DNA of 64,000 nucleotides, taken from the NCBI GenBank assembly GCA_041392765.1, contig JAWKLL010000006.1, forward strand, positions 100,503-164,502, read 5' to 3'. The DNA is from Lewinella sp041392765 (GTDB lineage Bacteria; Bacteroidota; Bacteroidia; Chitinophagales; Saprospiraceae). Shown here piece after piece: positions 1 through 8,192 of the stretch (the first letter of the stretch is position 1; the number at the start of each line of letters is the position of its first letter). The notes under the pieces were generated by a model. The model had not been told where the DNA came from. It saw only the letters and a list, made by a program, of their open reading frames with translations, and ran no database searches. A program made the position numbers and the translations under genes.

Positions 1-314
1 CCCAATCTGGCCAGATACTTGAAGTGGCCGTGCGCAACCTCTCGCTATATCCCAACTTCATTCAGGCGGATTACGAAGCCAAGCTCGATGCGTTTTTGGC
101 GGTCTTAGCACAACAAACGGGCAGGGTGGCCGAGTACCAGTGGATTTCCGTACTCGATCCAAATATCGTAGTAGGCATGACGGTCTATGAAAGCCAGCAG
201 GCATTTTTCAATATAGCCCTCAACCCCGATTTTGCCAATCACCCTGATGTAGTGGCGTTTTTTACCGCCTATCCCCCTAATATGGGCGGAGAAGTGAGTA
301 CGGTGGTCAAATAA
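1..314 (+). CDS. C-terminal part of a small hypothetical protein (cut by window edge)
   Basis: The reading frame is open from the first bases of the window, so the start is missing; the first possible start inside is a GTG at 24. The visible part is about 103 residues with no membrane segment or signal peptide. The pattern of a short beta strand, a helix rich in aromatics and the phrase WISVLDPNIVVGMTVYES resembles dimeric ferredoxin-like (ABM-type) domains, but this is a weak resemblance and no catalytic residue can be named. It is followed by a strong hairpin at 338-376 that ends the transcript. The function is unknown. Confidence 0.55.
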   Translation, partial: QSGQILEVAVRNLSLYPNFIQADYEAKLDAFLAVLAQQTGRVAEYQWISVLDPNIVVGMTVYESQQAFFNIALNPDFANHPDVVAFFTAYPPNMGGEVSTVVK

Positions 315-337
315 TCTAATCGAAAACTAGATGTGGG

Positions 338-376
338 TACGCACTTAAAAGTAAGCAACTTACTTTTAGGTGCGTA
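338..376 (+). terminator. Intrinsic terminator-like hairpin
   Basis: An 18-bp inverted repeat with a three-base loop (CAA) pairs TACGCACTTAAAAGTAAG with its complement, with a single G-T wobble. It lies 24 bases after the stop of the first gene and ahead of the K+ channel gene. Confidence 0.6.
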
Positions 377-473
377 TCTTCCATTATTGGAAATGTATTT
401 CGGATATTTGCTTTTCGAATACAAACTGCTTTTCAGCGGCAAAAAGTGAGAATTAATTACTGCCCGTAAAATC

Positions 474-1145
474 ATGCGTCAGAAATCATGGCAAAATCTG
501 GACACCTACCGCTATGAGTTCCTGCTCACAGCCTTGTTGCTGTTGATTTTTGACAAAATATTTTTCCCCAACGATGATTTTTACCTACGCTATGTATGGC
601 CCGCCAATATGGTTATTATAGCCATTGCCAGCTTTGGAATTTTTATTGAAAAAAGCCCTCGTATCAAGGCATTGCGCAATGTGTTGAGTTCTATTGGCAT
701 CGGGATGCCTTTTGCCTTTTTGGCTTGGCAGGGGCAATATTGGTTCATGCGGACACTTACGCTCTTTTACATACTCTACTACAGCTTCATTTTCTGGGAG
801 GTCATGCGCCAGATAACTTCAGCCCAAGAAGTACGACTGAACGTGGTCATCGGCTCGTTCTGCGGCTACTTGTTATTGAGCTTGGTAGCATTATTCAGCT
901 TTATCTTTGTTGAATTGAACTACCCCCATTCCTTTGGCAACATAAGCTATGGTAACACCTCTAGCATTTATCAAGAACTCATGTATTTCAGTTTCATCAC
1001 CCTCACAAGTATCGGCTATGGCGATATTGCCCCGCTTACCGATATGTCGAGGCTGACGGTGGCCTTTTTTGGCATGCTGGGACAGTTCTATATAGTGGCG
1101 GTGATTGGGATTGTTATTTCCAAATTCACTTCCAATGCAGCATAA
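474..1145 (+). CDS. Two-pore-type potassium channel (Ion_trans_2)
   Basis: This 223-residue membrane protein has hydrophobic segments at about residues 15-31, 45-58, 73-85, 95-110, 122-148 and 193-217. A pore helix and the classical K+ selectivity filter TSIGYGD (residues 178-184) lie between the last two, which is the pore-loop architecture of Ion_trans_2 channels. The four N-terminal helices lack the regularly spaced arginines of a voltage sensor, and there is no RCK/TrkA-N ligand domain after the last helix. It should conduct K+ across the inner membrane; the gating signal cannot be read from the sequence. It stands alone between a terminator hairpin and a repeat element. Confidence 0.9.
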   Translation: MRQKSWQNLDTYRYEFLLTALLLLIFDKIFFPNDDFYLRYVWPANMVIIAIASFGIFIEKSPRIKALRNVLSSIGIGMPFAFLAWQGQYWFMRTLTLFYILYYSFIFWEVMRQITSAQEVRLNVVIGSFCGYLLLSLVALFSFIFVELNYPHSFGNISYGNTSSIYQELMYFSFITLTSIGYGDIAPLTDMSRLTVAFFGMLGQFYIVAVIGIVISKFTSNAA

Positions 1146-1215
1146 AAAGATTATCCCACAGATAAACGCAGATTTTACCGCTGACCTAATCTGCGAAAAT
1201 CAGCGTAAAAAATAA

Positions 1216-1367
1216 GGTTCTTTGACTTTTTAGTGGAGGCTACCCTTCGGGTCGCTACGTTTCGCAGCTCGCTATTCGCTCACCCGGCAAACCCGGGTCT
1301 GTCAGCTAAAAGCTGCCACTGCTGCACATCGCTAGCCCAGTACGACCGCTAAATTTATCAAAGAACC
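1216..1367. repeat. MITE-like intergenic repeat, family 1 (copy 1)
   Basis: A 152-bp element bounded by the perfect terminal inverted repeat GGTTCTTTGA / TCAAAGAACC. Its interior is nearly the same, in reverse orientation, as 27093-27283, including the stretches for GGTCGTACTGGGCTAGCGAT and GACAGACCCGGGTTTGCCGG. It carries no ORF that could be a transposase. It lies between the K+ channel gene and the oxidoreductase gene. Confidence 0.85.
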
Positions 1368-1387
1368 AAAAATACAAAGCATACAAT

Positions 1388-2002
1388 ATGAAAATCGCTA
1401 TCATCGGCACAGGCAACGTAGGCGGCGCACTTGCAACCAGATGGGCAAAAGCAGGTCACCAAATCCTACTCGGCGTGCGGGACACGCAGCATTTCAAAGG
1501 GGCGGAACTGCTCCAGAATCCAAACACTAGCGCCCATACTATCGGAGAAGCGGTACAACAAGCGGAGACCATCCTCGTGGCCACGCCGCCCCAATATGCT
1601 GAAGAACTAACGCAAGCCTTCGGTGATGCAGCAGGAAAGGTCATCATTGACGCAACAAATTCCGTACGCACCCGTCCCGAAAACTACCCCACAGCCTTCC
1701 ATACCTTCGCAGCGTTGACGGAGGCAGCAGTAGTCAAATGCTTCAACAGCACCAGCTTTGAAAACATGTTGAATCCCAACTACGGCGATGAAAAATTAGA
1801 CATGTTCATGGCTGGCGACAGTGAAAAAGCCAAACAAACAGCCCGACAATTGGCGCTGGACGCTGGCTTTGGCACCTGCTGGGATTTTGGTAAAGCCGAT
1901 AAAGTGGTATTATTGGAGCAGTTTGCCCTGTCGTGGATCAATCTGGCTATCATGCAAGGGCATGGGCGCGATATTGCTTTTCGCATCATAAGGAGAAACT
2001 GA
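1388..2002 (+). CDS. NAD(P)-binding F420-dependent-oxidoreductase-like protein
   Basis: This 204-residue protein begins with the Rossmann fold signature MKIAIIGTGNVGGALATRW. It is followed by the strand, helix and VATPPQYAEEL segments typical of the NADP oxidoreductase, coenzyme F420-dependent family (COG2085, F420_oxidored). The phrase VIDATNSVRTRPENY matches the conserved 'D.TNP' region of this family. In Bacteroidota, which generally lack F420, such proteins probably use NAD(P)H with another small substrate, which cannot be named here. It is a single gene preceded by a repeat element and followed by the convergent yheT-like gene. Confidence 0.85.
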   Translation: MKIAIIGTGNVGGALATRWAKAGHQILLGVRDTQHFKGAELLQNPNTSAHTIGEAVQQAETILVATPPQYAEELTQAFGDAAGKVIIDATNSVRTRPENYPTAFHTFAALTEAAVVKCFNSTSFENMLNPNYGDEKLDMFMAGDSEKAKQTARQLALDAGFGTCWDFGKADKVVLLEQFALSWINLAIMQGHGRDIAFRIIRRN

Positions 2003-2045
2003 CGCTACACCCATATCAAAACTATTCACAACGGCGATAATACCT

Positions 2046-3020
2046 TTAGCCTGCCCCAAAACACACCTCCTGTACAAAATCCAAGGCGCGTTGCTCATGC
2101 CAATAAATGCCCGCTGGGTGACGGGTGTAGAACCCGCAATGCCCTCCGTGCGCAGGCGTTTCGAGGTAAAACCAAGGGTGCTTGGATGCTAAAGCAACAG
2201 GAAAACAGGGGGGCTGCAGGAACGTATCATCCTGCGCATTGATGAGCAATACAGGTCGGTGAATATTGGGAAGAAAATGCACGCTGGAACAAGAATGCCA
2301 GTAGTCCTCGGCGTGTGCATACCCGTGCATGGGGCCTGTGAACTGGGCATCGAACTCACCAAAATTGCGGGGCATAGAAGCAGGTAGTACAAGATGACCG
2401 GGAAAATCGTGGTACTTATTACGTGCTTTTTCATTCAGCGTTCGCAAGAAACGATGTAGGTAAATAGCGTTGCGAGGCTGTGAAAAAGCAATATTAGCCG
2501 ACGGAATGTCACAAGGAACCGAAAACGCCACGGCTCCTTTAACCTCCGAGGGCAGGATGCGACCACTTTCCCCCATATACTTGAGTACCACATTGCCACC
2601 AAGGCTAAACCCCGTGAGAATAATTTGCCCATATCCCATCCCAATGGCATGCTGAACCACCGTGCGTAAATCGCCCGATTCGCCCATATTGTACATCCTC
2701 AAACGCTCATTCATTCGCCCACTACAAGAACGAAAATTCATACCAACTACATCCCATCCCGCTCGGTGAAAAATCCGCAAAATACCCCGCATATAGGGAC
2801 GGTTGGCATCCCCTTCTAAACCATGTAGCGCAATCATTAATCGAGAACTACCCTGGCGTACCCAATCCGTATCAATAAAATCGCCATCAGGAGTTGGGAT
2901 GGTCAGGCGGGTAGTGGGCAAAGAAGCCACGCTGCGAAACACTGCCGGAAAAATAGTATTGAGGTGGGCATTGCGAAAAACACCCGGTGCGCGATAGTCG
3001 GAATGGGCTAAGTAAGGCAT
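2046..3020 (-). CDS. yheT: YheT-family alpha/beta hydrolase
   Basis: This 324-residue protein is a complete YheT/ABHD1-type hydrolase. It has the N-terminal AHLNTIFP motif, the oxyanion-region HGLEGD (66-71), NFRSCSGRMN (95-104), the nucleophile elbow GFSLGG with Ser139, an acid in NAQDD (264/265) and the catalytic His294 in HGGHCGF. Family members hydrolyse esters of unknown physiological substrate in the cytoplasm. It lies just downstream of the unknown membrane-protein gene (7-bp gap) and folP on the same strand, so the three may be cotranscribed. Confidence 0.92.
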   Translation of the reverse strand: MPYLAHSDYRAPGVFRNAHLNTIFPAVFRSVASLPTTRLTIPTPDGDFIDTDWVRQGSSRLMIALHGLEGDANRPYMRGILRIFHRAGWDVVGMNFRSCSGRMNERLRMYNMGESGDLRTVVQHAIGMGYGQIILTGFSLGGNVVLKYMGESGRILPSEVKGAVAFSVPCDIPSANIAFSQPRNAIYLHRFLRTLNEKARNKYHDFPGHLVLPASMPRNFGEFDAQFTGPMHGYAHAEDYWHSCSSVHFLPNIHRPVLLINAQDDTFLQPPCFPVALASKHPWFYLETPAHGGHCGFYTRHPAGIYWHEQRALDFVQEVCFGAG

Positions 3021-3027
3021 ATCAGGG

Positions 3028-4464
3028 TCATTGTGAAGTAATGGGCAGCCACTCCATCACTTCTAACTTGCGCCAAGTAGAGTCCATCTTCAACTGGAGT
3101 GTGTCGCGTAGCTGGTAAGCTTGAAGGCTATCCGTGAGGAGGTCATCGAGAAAAATGAGAAATCCGCGCCCCGTGCCACCGAGGCATGGCGGCCATACGG
3201 CAGTGGCATTCACCCCAACATCATTCCACCGAGACATCGTTTCCTTTGCATCCGGCAGGGTCGTGAAAAGGGTATCAGCAACGAGAAAAAAACGCCGATG
3301 GATATTATTGAATCGTTCGCAGTTGTAATACGAAACCATCTCCTCACCTGCTGCCGATACTACAATTCGAGCCGTAGGCAGCGCAATACTGTCCGCATGT
3401 TCCGACCCATCGGTCTGAATGATTTCGGCGAATTGTTCTTCGTTTACCTTTTGCAACCAAGGTTGGTAGGTAGTATCAAAAAAGCCAGCGATGGGCGCAT
3501 CAATGATGAAATACTCGGTTTCTACCCTTCTCCCCGAACTGGCTTGCAAGACTTGCTTTTTATAAAAATCCTCCTGCACAAAGCGAACGGGTATTTTTAG
3601 GTACTCAATGCGAATAAAAAAAACGGAAGCCAACAACCCCATACCCATTAAGAACCACTGGGCATAATAAGTGCGATTGAACCAGCGAAAATACTGGCTT
3701 CGCACTGGCATGAGTGCGTGGCTCAACGCATCTTTTACCCGTTGCCAAGGCCGTTGAGCCACAGCCATCGCTTTTTGCTGCCATTGCTGAAGCGTGACCC
3801 ACTTTTGAAAGGGCTGGCGCGGTACGAAATTTTGTGCTTTCCCTGCCGCCATCACCAAGTGCGGCTTCCGCTGCGGAGTGATCTCCACCAAACCAATCCC
3901 AAAACGGGTGCATTGTCGGATGAGTTCGCGTCGATATTTGTCAGGTAGATTTTCAAACACATCATAACCATAAACGACCCAACGCTCATCGGCATGGTAT
4001 TGCAAAAATTGCTCCACAGCATAAATATAGCGGTAACGAGGCAACCGATAAAACAACAAAAAATAAATACCTACCCACAACGGAATACAGCCCAACAGCA
4101 GCAAAAGGCGATAGAAAAAGTCCTCACCCACCAAAGGATACCACCCCGATAAATGACTGATTGCCAACACACAAGGCAGAAACAAACCTGCAAAAGCCAT
4201 GCCGTCCATAACGGTGTATCGTTTGCGCGGCTTGTACAATATCTCATCGCGGGTTTGGAAAGAAGTAGCTTCAAAAGTGGCTGTAAAAACGCTGCCATCA
4301 TCCCCTGTGAAACGCAAAAAACCGTCCTGCTTAATATCATTGGCACCCCGCATATCCAAGCCCGTCAACAGCGTACTGTTGAACGCCCGCGGCCTAAGGC
4401 GGTAGTAGCTCTTTAGATAGCCTAAAGCAAGCTGCTTAATCATGGATTCCGACAGTGCCGACAT
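3028..4464 (-). CDS. Unknown membrane protein downstream of folP
   Basis: An ATG two bases after the folP stop gives a 478-residue protein; an upstream start would overlap folP by 25 bases. It has hydrophobic segments near residues 88-105, 117-138 and 272-290 and large soluble parts on either side. The N-terminal region contains a conserved-looking stretch FTGDDGSVFTATFEATS. The acidic residues there could belong to a divergent nuclease-like core, but that is speculation. The tight spacing to folP and the 7-bp gap to the yheT-like gene suggest an operon. I do not recognise a named family. Confidence 0.75.
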   Translation of the reverse strand: MSALSESMIKQLALGYLKSYYRLRPRAFNSTLLTGLDMRGANDIKQDGFLRFTGDDGSVFTATFEATSFQTRDEILYKPRKRYTVMDGMAFAGLFLPCVLAISHLSGWYPLVGEDFFYRLLLLLGCIPLWVGIYFLLFYRLPRYRYIYAVEQFLQYHADERWVVYGYDVFENLPDKYRRELIRQCTRFGIGLVEITPQRKPHLVMAAGKAQNFVPRQPFQKWVTLQQWQQKAMAVAQRPWQRVKDALSHALMPVRSQYFRWFNRTYYAQWFLMGMGLLASVFFIRIEYLKIPVRFVQEDFYKKQVLQASSGRRVETEYFIIDAPIAGFFDTTYQPWLQKVNEEQFAEIIQTDGSEHADSIALPTARIVVSAAGEEMVSYYNCERFNNIHRRFFLVADTLFTTLPDAKETMSRWNDVGVNATAVWPPCLGGTGRGFLIFLDDLLTDSLQAYQLRDTLQLKMDSTWRKLEVMEWLPITSQ

Positions 4465-4466
4465 TG

Positions 4467-5309
4467 CTATGCTGGTTCTAATTGTTGCCACAAAAGTACA
4501 ACTTCCCGTGCCTCCCGCACATCATGTACCCGTAAAATACGCGCTCCCTGTTGCAAAGCTACCATATTCAATGCCGTAGTACCATTCAGTGCCTTATCGG
4601 GAACGGTATCCAGCAACTTGTAAATCATCGACTTACGAGAAATACCCGCCAATAAAGGCACCCCCGGCACGCCTAACAGATGCAACTCCCGCAGCAGTTG
4701 GTAATTGTGGTCAAGGGTCTTCCCAAACCCAAAACCCGGGTCGATAACTATATCTTTGACACCTAACTGGCGCAATTGGTAGATTTCCTGAATAAAAAAA
4801 TCCAAGACTTCCAACGTAACGTTTTCATAATGAGGCTGCTGTTGCATATTGCCTGGCACGCCTTGCATGTGCATGAGGATGTAGGGCACCTGTAAATCGG
4901 CTACCGTTGCATATAACTGGGGGTCGATACGGCCCGCAGAAATATCGTTTATAATAGAAGCCCCTGCAGCCACTGCTTGTGCGGCTGTTGTGCTATGCAC
5001 CGTATCAATGGATAGGATACATGGTGAAAACCGCTGGTGGATAGCAGCTATCACAGGTATTACACGGGCACATTCTTCTTCGGGGGTGATGATGGTAGCA
5101 CCTGGCCGGCTAGACATCCCACCAATATCCAGTATATCAGCACCCTCCGCCAGCATACGGTCGGCGATGCGCAGCGCAGCATCCACGGCTGATGCCCGGC
5201 TTGCCGCAAAAAACGAATCCGGCGTAACATTGATGATACCCATGATGCGCGGTGTCTCCAAATCCAATAAAATGCCGCCACAATTGAGTGTACGCTGAGG
5301 AAAAATCAT
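4467..5309 (-). CDS. folP: Dihydropteroate synthase
   Basis: This 280-residue enzyme condenses p-aminobenzoate with hydroxymethyl-dihydropterin diphosphate to make dihydropteroate in folate synthesis. All signature motifs are present in order: MGIINVTPDSFF, DIGGMSSRPGA, IDTVHS, INDISAG, YILMHMQG, VIDPGFGFGKT and LAGISRKSMI. The length is normal for the family. Its start faces the divergent DUF4230-type gene, and a promoter for that gene lies in the gap. It probably heads an operon with the unknown membrane protein and the hydrolase. Confidence 0.97.
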   Translation of the reverse strand: MIFPQRTLNCGGILLDLETPRIMGIINVTPDSFFAASRASAVDAALRIADRMLAEGADILDIGGMSSRPGATIITPEEECARVIPVIAAIHQRFSPCILSIDTVHSTTAAQAVAAGASIINDISAGRIDPQLYATVADLQVPYILMHMQGVPGNMQQQPHYENVTLEVLDFFIQEIYQLRQLGVKDIVIDPGFGFGKTLDHNYQLLRELHLLGVPGVPLLAGISRKSMIYKLLDTVPDKALNGTTALNMVALQQGARILRVHDVREAREVVLLWQQLEPA

Positions 5310-5319
5310 GCCCTTGTTA

Positions 5320-5347
5320 TTGTTGCGGGTTAAAGTTATTAAATTTG
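5320..5347 (+). promoter_or_regulatory. Bacteroidota-type promoter for the DUF4230 gene
   Basis: TTG at 5320-5322, a 17-base spacer and TAAATTTG at 5340-5347 match the -33/-7 consensus (TTG and TAnnTTTG). The start codon at 5369 follows after 21 bases. Confidence 0.55.
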
Positions 5348-5368
5348 CTGCAAGTTGAACAGATCACT

Positions 5369-6558
5369 ATGGCTATAAACGTACAAAAGGCAAATAAGAT
5401 AGGAAAGGCACTGATCGTAGTATGCCTACTGGCACTTGCCGTCCTTATCGTAACTCGCTATTATAAAAGCAAGCCTTAGCAGCCTGTTGGCACCTCCTGC
5501 GGAGTACCAGTTGCAGTATATGCCCTCGGACTACGAACTGGATATTGATATTGACAACGCCGTGGCTATAGCTGCCAATCCTCAGCGATACCGGCGAGAG
5601 TTCGACCAGTTGGTACACGACCTCAACGTGAGTGTATTGCGCCACGTCAGCAAACGCATGGGGCTTAAAGACAGCCTACAATATGCCGTGATACGGGAAT
5701 ACGAACAAAATCACCACGACTATTTGAAAGGGCTGTATTACAACGATTTCACGAAGCTGCAAGATTCCACCTCCCAGCTTTACGAAACATGGTACGACAA
5801 CCAAAACGGAGGCGCAGCCAAGGCATTTGAAGAAGTAACCTCCAAATATACCTGCTACCTCATCAACCAAATCATGGCTACCGTGCTGACAACCAAAGGC
5901 GGCATGGTATTGGCCAAAGGCCAGGTTTGGACACCCCTTGCGGCATTGCCATGACGGAAGCCTTGGGCCGCTGATTGCCCGCATGGAGGAGCGTGCCGCC
6001 ATTGAAGACTTTGGCAAAGCACACGGCTTGCTACAAGAAAAGGTAGAGCGCGTCATTGCGGAACTTGCTACTATGGAAGTGCGCGATAAAAAAGGCATCA
6101 ACAAACAGATGCAGACTAAAATTTGGGGTGTCAATGTATCCAGCTCCGATCTGGAGATTACGGCCATATCGATCCTCAAGGTAGGCTTTCGGTTGGATGA
6201 TTATTTCGACGTCAACCTCAATTCTAAAGCAAAAATTGTGACCGTCACCCTACCCGAACCCGTAGTATTAAGCCACGAGGTATATCCCAAAATTGAAAAA
6301 TTAGACATCGGTTGGCTGCGCGAAGTGGAATCGGTGAATTTCAACGAAAGTTTCAACGCCTTGCGCAAGGAGTTCCGTCGGGAAGCCGTAGAGAGTAATA
6401 TCATGGATCGCTCCAAGCAGCAAGCGGTGGAACTGATGAATACGATGTTTGGCCCCTTGGTGAAATCAATCAGCAGCCGCTACGAACTCAAGGTAGTATT
6501 CAGAAATAATCCACAGCATGATACCTTAGAAGGAGCGGGTGTTCCTTTACAGGATTAG
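5369..6558 (+). CDS. DUF4230-family membrane-anchored protein (frame-disrupted)
   Basis: Three reading frames join into one protein of about 395 residues. It starts with an N-terminal membrane anchor (ALIVVCLLALAVLIVT), continues with a helical segment, and ends in the DUF4230 domain, seen in KIWGVNVSSSDLEITAISI and VTLPEPVVLSHEV. The frames can be rejoined by single-base changes: one A too many in AAAA near 5466, one C missing in GGCCCAGG near 5921 (restoring GPGLDTPCGIAMTEALG), and one C missing in GGGCCCG near 5970. These look like homopolymer errors. The family is widespread in Bacteroidota and has no assigned function. The protein should face the periplasm. Confidence 0.75.
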
Positions 6559-6632
6559 CCCAAGTTGCTGCTTAGTTATCTAACCGCCCGCTTGGCGATA
6601 CTGAAAACCGTTCACAAAAGCCTGCCGATACC

Positions 6633-7418
6633 ATGTCAGCGTTCAAGCGTTTTTTCCTTACGGAAACCAATATGTTGCTGGCGATCTTCCTCAACTCGAT
6701 CGTCATTTTCGCACTCTATTTCCCTTCTTTAGAGAATGTGCGTTGGTTGGAAAACATCGACCACTTTTTCATTTTTCTGTTCACACTGGAGGCCATTGTC
6801 AAAATACGCCACTTAGGCTGGCAGGCTTATTGGGAAAGTCGTTGGAATCGCTTCGACTTGACCATTGTGCTGGGCAGTATGCCCACGCTGCTCACGGGTA
6901 TTTTGCCAGTTCCCGACACCTCTCTACTCATCGTGCTGCGTTTGTTCAGGTTACTCCGTTTGGTGCGGTTTCTGCGGTTCATTCCCAATATGGCCAAGAT
7001 CATGCAGGGGTTGGGTAGGGCATTGAAGTCATCGGTTTTCGTTATTTTAGCGTTGATGTTCCTCAATCTGCTACTGGCGTTGATCAGTTGCCAATTATAT
7101 GGAAAAGTAGCACCCGAGTATTTTGGCAACCCCCTCGTCTCGGCCTATTCCATTTTTCAGTTGTTTACGATAGAAGGCTGGAACGACATTGCCCAAGCGG
7201 TAGCCATCCAAACGGACAATGATTTCCTGATGGGAATGACTCGCTTTTATTTCGGGTTGGTAGTGCTGCTGGGGGGCATCTTCGGTATGTCTTTGGCCAA
7301 CGCCGTATTCGTGGACGAAATGACGATGGACAACAACAACGAATTAGAAGCCAAAATCGACAACCTACAGCTTGAAATCCGAGCATTGAAAGAGCTCCTT
7401 CAAAACCGCCAGCCATGA
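6633..7418 (+). CDS. Single-domain voltage-gated cation channel with a calcium-type filter
   Basis: This 261-residue protein has the six-helix layout of NaChBac-type channels. The S4 sensor carries Arg103, 106, 109, 112 and 115 at every third position. The pore loop reads TIEGWND (179-185). The S6 helix (about 206-227) is followed by an acidic linker and a C-terminal coiled coil (238-258) that would hold the tetramer together. Sodium-selective members have TLESW; here Gly follows the Glu and an Asp ends the filter, like the TxEGWxD of repeat I of eukaryotic calcium channels. Calcium permeation is therefore inferred. The stop overlaps the start of the exonuclease gene (ATGA). Confidence 0.88.
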   Translation: MSAFKRFFLTETNMLLAIFLNSIVIFALYFPSLENVRWLENIDHFFIFLFTLEAIVKIRHLGWQAYWESRWNRFDLTIVLGSMPTLLTGILPVPDTSLLIVLRLFRLLRLVRFLRFIPNMAKIMQGLGRALKSSVFVILALMFLNLLLALISCQLYGKVAPEYFGNPLVSAYSIFQLFTIEGWNDIAQAVAIQTDNDFLMGMTRFYFGLVVLLGGIFGMSLANAVFVDEMTMDNNNELEAKIDNLQLEIRALKELLQNRQP

Positions 7419-7957
7419 ATTTCATCATATTCGATATTGAAGCCACTTGTTGGGAAGGCCGTCCCCCTTCCATGACACCAGAAACTATCGAGATAGGCGC
7501 GGTGAAAATGGATGCATACGGTGATGTACACGGCACTTTCCAGCGCTTTATCAAACCCGTGTTGCACCCGCAATTATCCTTGTTTTGCCGCCAACTCACC
7601 AACATCAGCCAAGTTGACATCAACCGCGCACGCACTTTTCCCGATGTAATCAATGAATTCCAAGACTGGATCGACATTTGGGAGGAAGATTACCTCCTTT
7701 GCTCTTGGGGGCAATTCGACCAACGCCTTTTCCGACAGGACTGCACCCTCCACCACCTCGATGATGAATGGACGGATCCCCACATCAATCTCAAACAGCA
7801 ATACACCGAAATCAAAAAGCTCTCCAAAGCACGCGGACTCAAAAAAGCCGTAGAAATCGAAGGTTTTGAATGGCAAGGCGACCACCACCGCGCTTTAGAT
7901 GATGCCCGCAATTTGGCAGCTATTTTCCGCAAATACTTGGATGTGTGGCGGTATTGA
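7415..7957 (+). CDS. DEDDh-type 3'-5' exonuclease (ERI1/KapD-like)
   Basis: This 180-residue protein has the exonuclease motifs FDIEAT (Asp7 and Glu9, ExoI), CSWGQFD (ExoII) and HHRALDDARN (ExoIII with the catalytic His and Asp). The N-terminal DIEATCWEG and the SLFCRQLTNISQ segment are characteristic of the ERI1/KapD branch, which trims the 3' ends of RNA or single-stranded DNA. Its start codon overlaps the stop of the channel gene by four bases, so the two are translationally coupled. Why a nuclease and an ion channel should be coupled is not obvious. Confidence 0.92.
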   Translation: MNFIIFDIEATCWEGRPPSMTPETIEIGAVKMDAYGDVHGTFQRFIKPVLHPQLSLFCRQLTNISQVDINRARTFPDVINEFQDWIDIWEEDYLLCSWGQFDQRLFRQDCTLHHLDDEWTDPHINLKQQYTEIKKLSKARGLKKAVEIEGFEWQGDHHRALDDARNLAAIFRKYLDVWRY

Positions 7958-8030
7958 TTTTTTTGACCGTCTCATTGTTATCAAGAACTATAAGCTTTTC
8001 CACCGCCACCTAGGTTTCTCGTATCCCCAT

Positions 8031-8073
8031 AACGACGACGAGCCGCTCGGTGATGACCGAACGACTCGTCGTT
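8031..8073 (+). terminator. Hairpin after the exonuclease gene
   Basis: AACGACGACGAG and its complement CTCGTCGTT, with the inner arms CTCGGT and ACCGA, form an imperfect stem around the loop GATG. It lies 73 bases after the exonuclease stop, and the rest of the gap to 8192 holds nothing else recognised. Confidence 0.5.
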
Positions 8074-8192
8074 TATACCTGCCTTATCGAGTTTTAGCAG
8101 GTTTTGGCACTGCTAAGGCAAAGTACTAGTTGCTGGTTGCTTCTTCAAAATATCAGAAGAAAGGGAGCAATGGGCAACTCTTCATAAAAAAG

